Assembly (NCBI RefSeq): GCF_014656095.1
Contig: NZ_BNBT01000076.1
Coordinates: 1-37,535 of the forward strand
Direction of reading: 5' to 3'
DNA from: Streptomyces longispororuber
GTDB taxonomy: Bacteria > Actinomycetota > Actinomycetes > Streptomycetales > Streptomycetaceae
DNA: 37,535 nt
Part shown: positions 32,050-37,535 of the stretch, one piece after another
How the letters are laid out: each line of letters begins with the position of its first letter
Numbering within the stretch: the stretch's first letter is position 1
Program-made: the position numbers and the translations under genes
Notes under the pieces: generated by a model
Told to the model about the DNA's origin: nothing
Database searches by the model: none
What the model saw: the letters and a program-made list of their open reading frames with translations, nothing else

Positions 32050-32715
32050 TTACGCGTCCGGGCCCGAGGCGCCCGGACCGTGTGCGCTCCCCCGGCCCGC
32101 CGTGCCCGCACCACCGTTCATGTCACCCTCGTCCACCCGCACCAGCCGGTACCCCCGCTCGAACCGGTGCAGCCCGCGCCGGTCCGCCTTCTTGGTGCGC
32201 GCCCGGCGCGCGGCGGCGAGCAGCGCGGCGACCTCCGGGCTCCTGCGCCGCAGCCGCAGGAAGGACTGCTCGGTCCAGCCGCCGAGCTCCGCCGCTGAGG
32301 CCTGGACGGCACCGTCCCGCACCGCCTTGAGGACGACGCGCAGCGCCGCCGGGCTCAGCCCGGCGGGGGCGGCCGCGGCACGGGCCCGTATCCGTTCGTG
32401 CTCGGCGAGGTCCGCCGCGGCCTCCATGGCGGCGGCGAACGAGGGGTCGCGCTCCTGCCAGTCGCGCAGCATCCGCCGGGACACCCCGGCCGCCACCGCG
32501 CACCCCTCGGGCCCGAGCCCGAGCGCGGCGGCACGCAGCGCGTCCGCCCGGCGCACGGCCGTCTCCTCGCGCAGGGTCGGGTTGCCCCGCAGGGCACGTC
32601 GTAAGGATCGTTCGAGGTCTTCTTGCGCGTCGAGGCCGGCGACCACACCATCGGCCCAGGCCTCGAGCCGGTGCGCACAGCCGGTGCGCCGCCGGTCCGC
32701 CCGTCTCTCGTCCAC
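32050..32715 (-). CDS. Putative HTH protein with two terminase-like helical repeats
   Basis: A 221-residue basic protein that I cannot assign to a named family. It has two similar helix-turn-helix-like segments: CAVAAGVSRRMLRDWQERDP with SFAAAMEAA after it, and ASAAELGGWTEQSFLRLRRR with SPEVAALLAAAR after it. Both resemble the DNA-binding pattern of small terminase subunits and transposase-type HTH proteins. A basic linker, RARTKKADRR, follows the second repeat, and the last ~25 residues are Gly/Ala-rich. I chose GTG 32715 because GGAGG lies five bases upstream; ATG 32730 or 32727 would abut the iron box and lack a binding site. It is divergent from the amidohydrolase across the iron box at 32735-32753. 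It may therefore be an iron-controlled accessory regulator, but it could be a bystander. Confidence 0.6.
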   Translation of the reverse strand: MDERRADRRRTGCAHRLEAWADGVVAGLDAQEDLERSLRRALRGNPTLREETAVRRADALRAAALGLGPEGCAVAAGVSRRMLRDWQERDPSFAAAMEAAADLAEHERIRARAAAAPAGLSPAALRVVLKAVRDGAVQASAAELGGWTEQSFLRLRRRSPEVAALLAAARRARTKKADRRGLHRFERGYRLVRVDEGDMNGGAGTAGRGSAHGPGASGPDA

Positions 32716-32734
32716 CCCACCCTCCATCATCAAC

Positions 32735-32753
32735 TTAGGCTAGGCTTCCCTAA
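32735..32753. promoter_or_regulatory. Iron box between the HTH gene and the amidohydrolase
   Basis: TTAGGCTAGGCTTCCCTAA matches the 19-bp iron-repressor operator. It is 20 bp from the HTH start (32715) and 48 bp before the amidohydrolase start (32801). It is the outermost box on the right and extends the iron regulon past cchA. Confidence 0.83.
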
Positions 32754-32800
32754 CGATAGCTCGTGCAGGATGAAGATTCACTCCCCGAAGGGATGTGTTC

Positions 32801-34402
32801 GTGCTCTGCGCCAGAATCACCAACGCCACTGTCGTCACGATGGATCCGGCCCACCCCGTCGCACATGAGATCGGCGTCTGGCGCGGCCGCGTCGTGGGGC
32901 TCGACTCCGACGTCGCGGACCTGCCCGCGCGCCGCGTCGTGGACCTCGACGGGGCGACCGTGCTGCCGGGCTTCATCGACAGCCACGTCCACCTCCTCTG
33001 GGCGGGCCTCACGGCACGGACCCCGAGCGTCGCCCCCAGCCGCCGCGCCGAGGACGTCCTCACGGCCGTGGCGGCGGCCGTCGCGGCCCGGCCCGACGGC
33101 GCCTGGGTGTCCCTCGTCGGGTACGACCAGCGCACCCTGGACCGGCCGTTGACGGCCACGGACCTGGACGCGGTGAGCGCGGGCCGCAAGGTGTACCTGG
33201 GGCACATCTCCGGCCACGCCTGCCTGGTGAACTCGGCGGTCCTCAAGGAGCTTCCCGCACCCGCCGCGCGCCCGGACGGCTTCCTCGCGGAGGACGCGAT
33301 GAGCGCGGCCCTCGCCCTGCGCCCGCCGTACGCGCTCGCCGAACTGGCCGACGCCCTCGCGGAGTCGGGCCGCACGTGCCGCGCGGAGGGCGTGACGGCC
33401 TGCGCCGAGGCGGGCATCGGCAGCGGGCTCTTCCGCAACAGCCCCGTCGAGGCCGCGGCGTTCCAGCTCGCCCACGAGACCGGGCGGCTGCCGCTGCGCG
33501 TCCAGCTCATGGTGGCGGCCGACGCCCTGCGCCCGGTCGAGGCCGCGCCCGAGGACACCACCACGCGGGCGTTCGGGCTCGGCCTGCGCACGGGGTTCGG
33601 CGACGGCCACCTGTCGCTGGGCGCCCTGAAGGTGTTCACGGACGGCGGCATGATGGCCCGTACGGCCGCGCTCACCGCACCGTACGTGGGCAGCGACTCC
33701 ACCGGTCAGCTCCAGGCGGACCCGGCGGTGCTCACGGAGACCGTCGTCGAGGGCCACAAGGCGGGGTGGCAGCTCGCCGTGCACGCCATCGGGGACCGCG
33801 CCGTCGACGTCGCCCTGGACGCGCTCGAGGCGGCGGGGCGCGCCGAGCCGCGTGCCGACGCCAGGCACCGCGTCGAGCACGCCGGGCTCGTACGCCCCGA
33901 CCAGCTCGCCCGGTTCGCCGCGCTCGGCGTGACCGCCGTCGTCCAGCCGTCGTTCCTGCGGTACTTCGGCGACGACTACGCCGCGGTGATGGGGCCCGGG
34001 CGGGCGCCGTGGCTGTACCGGGGCCGGAGCTTCCTCGACCACGGGGTGCGGCTCGCGGGCAGCTCCGACCGGCCCGTCGCCGACGGCGCGCCGCTGCGGG
34101 CGATCCAGTTCATGGTCGAACGCGCCTCCTCCTCCGGGCAGATCGTCGGCCCCGAGGAGGCGATCGGCGTGGAGGAGGCGCTGCGCGCGTACACCGTCGA
34201 CGCCGCGTACGCCTGCCGCTGGGAGGACAGCGCGGGCAGCGTCAGCCCCGGCAAGCGCGCCGACCTCGTCGTCCTCGGCGACGACCCGCGGCGCGTGGAC
34301 CCGGGGCGGATCGGGGACATCGAGGTCGTCCGTACGTACGTCGAGGGCGTGGCGGACGGCGACGCCGACGGCGCCGACGGCTCGGGGGGCGCGGCGGCCT
34401 GA
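32801..34402 (+). CDS. Iron-box-controlled amidohydrolase (Amidohydro_3, YtcJ/NfdA-like)
   Basis: A 533-residue metal-dependent hydrolase of the amidohydrolase superfamily. Seen: GFIDSHVH (metal His 62 and 64), GALKVFTDGG with the candidate bridging Lys, VHAIGDRAVD, RVEHAG and GSSDRPV with a metal-site Asp, ending in SVSPGKRADLVVLGDDP. Domain order and length match Amidohydro_3, which includes YtcJ and the N-substituted formamide deformylase NfdA. It has no signal peptide, so it is cytoplasmic. I chose GTG 32801 because AAGGGA lies seven bases upstream; GTG 32795 would be too close to it. The iron box at 32735-32753 and the nearby formyltransferase suggest action on the formylated siderophore or its breakdown products, for example removal of N-formyl groups. 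That is inference only; the family has diverse substrates. Confidence 0.85.
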   Translation: MLCARITNATVVTMDPAHPVAHEIGVWRGRVVGLDSDVADLPARRVVDLDGATVLPGFIDSHVHLLWAGLTARTPSVAPSRRAEDVLTAVAAAVAARPDGAWVSLVGYDQRTLDRPLTATDLDAVSAGRKVYLGHISGHACLVNSAVLKELPAPAARPDGFLAEDAMSAALALRPPYALAELADALAESGRTCRAEGVTACAEAGIGSGLFRNSPVEAAAFQLAHETGRLPLRVQLMVAADALRPVEAAPEDTTTRAFGLGLRTGFGDGHLSLGALKVFTDGGMMARTAALTAPYVGSDSTGQLQADPAVLTETVVEGHKAGWQLAVHAIGDRAVDVALDALEAAGRAEPRADARHRVEHAGLVRPDQLARFAALGVTAVVQPSFLRYFGDDYAAVMGPGRAPWLYRGRSFLDHGVRLAGSSDRPVADGAPLRAIQFMVERASSSGQIVGPEEAIGVEEALRAYTVDAAYACRWEDSAGSVSPGKRADLVVLGDDPRRVDPGRIGDIEVVRTYVEGVADGDADGADGSGGAAA

Positions 34403-34434
34403 CCGGTACGCGGCGGGTCGACGGTCGCCGCCCG

Positions 34435-37400
34435 CTACGGGAACGTCGGGCGCCGGCCGAGCAGCAGTGCCGCGAGGCGCAGGTAGGCCTTGTAGGCGGG
34501 CGGTGTCAGCCAGGACAGTTCGACGGTGCTGGCCATGGCGAGGTGGCCGTCGCGGGGCACGGTGACGATGCCGCGGCAGCGGGAGCGCAGGACGCGCATC
34601 CCACCGGAGTCCAGGGTCCAGCCCGCCGCCGGGCGGCTGTGGTTGAGGACGACGACGGCGTCGCCCATGAGGTCGGGGCGGTCGAGCGCGAGCAGGCGGT
34701 CCAAGGTGTGCTGCGCCTGGGTGAGACCCGCGGGGTCGGCGCGCGAGACGATGACGATGCGGTCGGCGTCCTCCAGGGTCAGGGGCACCGGCTTGTCGGA
34801 GTCGATCAGGGTGATCCGGAAGTACGGCCGCGTGGTCCGCAGCACCTCGCGGAAGTCCTGGTCCGTGTACTGGCCCCCGGCCGAGGGCCGTGTCGGCGAG
34901 TCGTTGGCCAGCACCATCAGGCCCGAGCGGTGCGGGGACAGGAACAGGCTGAGGTCCTCGAACCGGCGGACGTCGCGCAGGGCCGCGGCCAGGTCCGTCA
35001 GGCCCACGAGGGTGCCGCGGAACACGCGGCCGCCGAGGCGCACGTGGCGGCCCGCGTGCCGGTCGGCGTCGACGGCGAGGACCCGCTCCTGGCGCTGGTC
35101 GGCGAGCACCGCGCCCAGCATCATCGTGGTCGTGGTGCAGCCGGCCCCGTCCTTGACGCCCACGACCGCGATCCGCAGCGGCTTCGCCAGAGGCGCCCGG
35201 ATGGTCCGGGTCCAGGCACCGCTCTCGTCGGGCTCCGGCTCGTCGGCGGTCTCGCGCTCCGCCGCGGCGGCGGGCAGGGCGTCGTCCGCCGTCTCGGACC
35301 ACGGCTGCGCCCCCGGCCGCCGCGCGTCGAGGGCCTCGGCGACCTCCCGTACGGTGGGCCTGCCTTCCGGCTCGGCCGTCACGCAGCGCATCAGGAGGTC
35401 GGCGAGGTCGCCGTCGAGGCGCGCGAAGTGGGGGTCCCAGCGCAGGGCGTCGTGCTCGAAGCCGTGCCAGGGACGGCCCGTGGCGGCGTGCAGCAGCATG
35501 GCCCCCAGGGCGTAGACGTCACCGGCCGCGATCCGGGACTCGCCCCAGTACGTCACCTCGGGGGCCCGGTAGGGCGAGGCGGGCGGAGTCGTCGACACCG
35601 AGGCGCTCCACGCCCCGTCGATGCGCGCGGACGTCCAACTGATGATGTGCAGGGTCGACTCGGTCACCAGGACCCCGCCCGGGGCCAGCGAGCCGTGCAC
35701 GATGCCGCGGCCGTGGCAGCGGCCCACCGCCCGCGTCAGGTGCTGGCCCAGCCACAGGAACAGCGGGGTGCCCGCCAGCGGTCCGGCCGCGTCGAGGACG
35801 GCGCGCAGGGTGGGCGCGGGCTGTCCGTCGCCGAGGGTGTCGAGGCGCAGGGCCAGCCACGGCACGGGGACGTAGCGCAGGTCGCTGGCCACGAGGGCCG
35901 GGGCGTAGACGCCGTCCATGCGGCGCAGCGCGCGGCGTTCGGTGTCGAGCAGCTCCCGCCGGACCACCGGGGAGCCTGACGAGGAGGACACGCGCAGCAG
36001 CACCCGCACCCCGTCCTCGTCCTCGCCGATGTACGCGGCGGGGGTGCTGCCGGGGCCCTCGCGGCGCAGCAGCGTGTAGGGGCCGAGGGTCCGCGGGTCC
36101 GTCAGCTCCCGCAGGGGCCGCCAGGAGGGCGCCGCCTCCAGGGCCGACGGCAGCGGCACCCGCTCCGGCTCACCGGTGACCCGGGGCGCGGGCGCCGCCA
36201 TCGGCCGGGCCCCCAGGTGGGTCAGGAGCCGGTCCTCCAGCCAGGCGAACGGGCGGGTGCCGGGCAGCAGTTCGCTCGTACCGGAGGGGTGCGCGAGCCA
36301 GGCGGGGAAGTCCGGGGAGCGGCCCACGAGCGCGCGCAGCCGCTCGGTGACGGTCCTGGTGGTGCGCAGCAGGTCGATCGGCGAGGCCGTGTCGAGCAGG
36401 ATGTCCTGCGCGTCCCGGGTGAACCCGAACCGGAGGTGCTGGGCGGGCGTGCGCGCGTCGGCGGGTTCGACCTGCTGCATGAGCCCGCCCAGGAACACCT
36501 CGGCGAGGTGCGCGGTGTCCGCCGGCCAGGGCACGGCCGTCTGGACGAGCCGCATCACGGGCACGGTCAGCGGCGACACGGCGGCCAGGTGCGCGGCGAG
36601 GCGGTAGGCCTCGGGCGAGGCGGCGTCCCGGAACCGCAGCACGGCGGTGGCGGCGTCCGGGGCGCGGGTGTCGGCCCGGCCGCGCGGCGCCGGGGCGTGC
36701 GCGGGGACCAGCAGGGGCAGTTCGGTGCTCGCGCCGGGCGAGGCCACGAGGCGCGCCCAGGCGGCGACGGCCGGGGGGCACGGTTCGAGCACCGGCACGG
36801 GCACGTCGGTGAAGTCCTCGCCGAGGCCGCGCGGCAGCAGCGGGTCGGACACCTCCCAGGTGTCGTTGGCGGCGCCGCGGCGCCGGGTGGTGACCAGCCA
36901 GGGCTCGGAGCGGATGCCGGAGCCGCCCCACAGGTGGGCGGGCAGGGCGTGCAGGATGGCGGTCGGCCCCTGGCGCGCCCAGCGGTGCAGGGCGCCGCGC
37001 ATCCGCCCGTCGCGCCAGCAGGCGCCGACGCCGTCGCTGATCACCAGGACGAGGGTGCCGCCGGAGGGGTCCACGACCGAGGCGGGCGAGAGCAGCGGGG
37101 AGCGCGCGTCGAAGGGGCGGGAGCGCAGCAGGGGCGCGTGGGGCGAGCGGGTGTCCAGGCCGAGGACGCGGATGCCGCGGAAGGCGCCCAGCCGTTCGAG
37201 GAGGGCGCGGAGTTCGGTGGCCAGGCGCCGCCACAGGAGCATCGAGATGCCGTCGTCGATGAGCAGGACGAGGTCGAGCCAGCGCTGGCGCGCGGGCCGC
37301 GTCACGATGTCGGGCAGCCCGGTCTCGGCGAGCGCCGCGGCCGTGGCCTGCTCGTCGAACTCCCGTCGGCGCGGGTGCGGCCGGGGCTGTTTGAGCAGGC

Positions 37401-37535
37401 GCAGCGCCCGGCCGAAGCGCAGCTCCTCGGCGCCCAGCGCCTTCTCCTCGGGCACGCGCACCGGCAGCGCCCCGTCGTCCGCCGCGGCCGGGCCGGCCGG
37501 CCCGGGCTGGGCGAACTCCGGGGCGCTGCGGGCCG
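34435..37535 (-). CDS. SAV_2336-type / pseudokinase / MinD-like ATPase fusion, 5' partial
   Basis: The frame is open past the right edge, so the true start is outside; more than 1,030 residues are visible. Order: (1) an N-terminal SAV_2336-like domain, with RWLDLVLLIDDGISMLLWRRLATEL (VWA-like), LVLVISDGVGACWRDGRM and WARQGPTAILHALPAHLW; (2) a kinase-like domain whose HRD is HGS (GIVHGSLAPGGVLV), whose DFG region is SWT, and whose VAIK Lys region is VLLRV, hence a probable pseudokinase; (3) a C-terminal MinD/ParA-like domain, with VVGVKDGAGCTTTTMMLGA, VLAVDAD and ITLIDSDKP. In domain 3 the P-loop Lys is Cys. SAV_2336-type proteins are known from multi-gene NTP-dependent conflict systems in multicellular bacteria; partners would lie beyond the edge. 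It has no iron box and is convergent with the amidohydrolase, so it marks the right boundary of the siderophore locus. Confidence 0.75.
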   Translation of the reverse strand, partial: ARSAPEFAQPGPAGPAAADDGALPVRVPEEKALGAEELRFGRALRLLKQPRPHPRRREFDEQATAAALAETGLPDIVTRPARQRWLDLVLLIDDGISMLLWRRLATELRALLERLGAFRGIRVLGLDTRSPHAPLLRSRPFDARSPLLSPASVVDPSGGTLVLVISDGVGACWRDGRMRGALHRWARQGPTAILHALPAHLWGGSGIRSEPWLVTTRRRGAANDTWEVSDPLLPRGLGEDFTDVPVPVLEPCPPAVAAWARLVASPGASTELPLLVPAHAPAPRGRADTRAPDAATAVLRFRDAASPEAYRLAAHLAAVSPLTVPVMRLVQTAVPWPADTAHLAEVFLGGLMQQVEPADARTPAQHLRFGFTRDAQDILLDTASPIDLLRTTRTVTERLRALVGRSPDFPAWLAHPSGTSELLPGTRPFAWLEDRLLTHLGARPMAAPAPRVTGEPERVPLPSALEAAPSWRPLRELTDPRTLGPYTLLRREGPGSTPAAYIGEDEDGVRVLLRVSSSSGSPVVRRELLDTERRALRRMDGVYAPALVASDLRYVPVPWLALRLDTLGDGQPAPTLRAVLDAAGPLAGTPLFLWLGQHLTRAVGRCHGRGIVHGSLAPGGVLVTESTLHIISWTSARIDGAWSASVSTTPPASPYRAPEVTYWGESRIAAGDVYALGAMLLHAATGRPWHGFEHDALRWDPHFARLDGDLADLLMRCVTAEPEGRPTVREVAEALDARRPGAQPWSETADDALPAAAAERETADEPEPDESGAWTRTIRAPLAKPLRIAVVGVKDGAGCTTTTMMLGAVLADQRQERVLAVDADRHAGRHVRLGGRVFRGTLVGLTDLAAALRDVRRFEDLSLFLSPHRSGLMVLANDSPTRPSAGGQYTDQDFREVLRTTRPYFRITLIDSDKPVPLTLEDADRIVIVSRADPAGLTQAQHTLDRLLALDRPDLMGDAVVVLNHSRPAAGWTLDSGGMRVLRSRCRGIVTVPRDGHLAMASTVELSWLTPPAYKAYLRLAALLLGRRPTFP

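Noticed and set aside
1..37535. tRNA, rRNA, CRISPR array, insertion sequence or prophage
   Set aside because: No tRNA-like cloverleaf, regularly spaced repeat-spacer array, transposase or terminal inverted repeats were recognised. The terminase-like pattern at 32050-32715 is isolated and not evidence of a phage.

Overview
This window is high-GC actinomycete DNA, almost certainly from a Streptomyces: strong third-position GC bias, frequent GTG/TTG starts, purine-rich ribosome binding sites and Streptomyces-type neighbours. Its core, about 4.4-34.4 kb, is an iron-regulated hydroxamate siderophore locus of the coelichelin (cch) type. The trimodular NRPS at 12091-23097 reads A-T-E-C-A-T-E-C-A-T with no thioesterase. 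The adenylation codes I read by aligning to the usual ten pocket positions are DINYWGGIGK, DFWNVGMVHK and DMENLGLINK. These are the codes expected for N5-formyl-N5-hydroxyornithine, threonine and N5-hydroxyornithine in coelichelin assembly.

Left flank (1-4.3 kb): a peptidoglycan amidase running off the left edge, an unrecognised protein, a CGNR zinc-finger regulator, and a leucine-rich-repeat protein preceded by degenerate ~27-bp DNA repeats. None of these has an iron box. Left siderophore arm (4.4-9.0 kb): a second ornithine N5-monooxygenase and an acetylglutamate-kinase (ArgB) paralogue diverge from a promoter region with two iron boxes. A DUF1963 protein follows, then a GNAT resembling N-acetylglutamate synthase and the MbtH-like CchK. 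Core (9.0-31.9 kb): esterase cchJ, exporter-like ABC half-transporters cchI and cchG either side of NRPS cchH, uptake genes cchF/E/D/C, monooxygenase cchB and divergent formyltransferase cchA. Right arm (32.0-34.4 kb): an HTH-like protein and an amidohydrolase diverge from a further iron box. The window ends in a large SAV_2336-type/pseudokinase/MinD-like protein that runs off the right edge.

Eight 19-bp DmdR/DtxR-type iron boxes lie upstream of nearly every siderophore unit and none lies upstream of the flanking genes, so they outline the regulon. Inferred pathway: GNAT and ArgB paralogue raise N-acetylglutamate-to-ornithine flux; CchB and the second monooxygenase hydroxylate ornithine N5; CchA formylates it; CchH with CchK builds the peptide; CchG/CchI move the siderophore across the membrane; CchF with CchC/D/E imports the ferric complex; CchJ may hydrolyse the siderophore. 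The least expected parts are the ornithine-supply genes, the duplicate monooxygenase, and the iron-boxed amidohydrolase whose family includes N-substituted formamide deformylases. The last is a candidate enzyme for the N-formyl groups of the siderophore.
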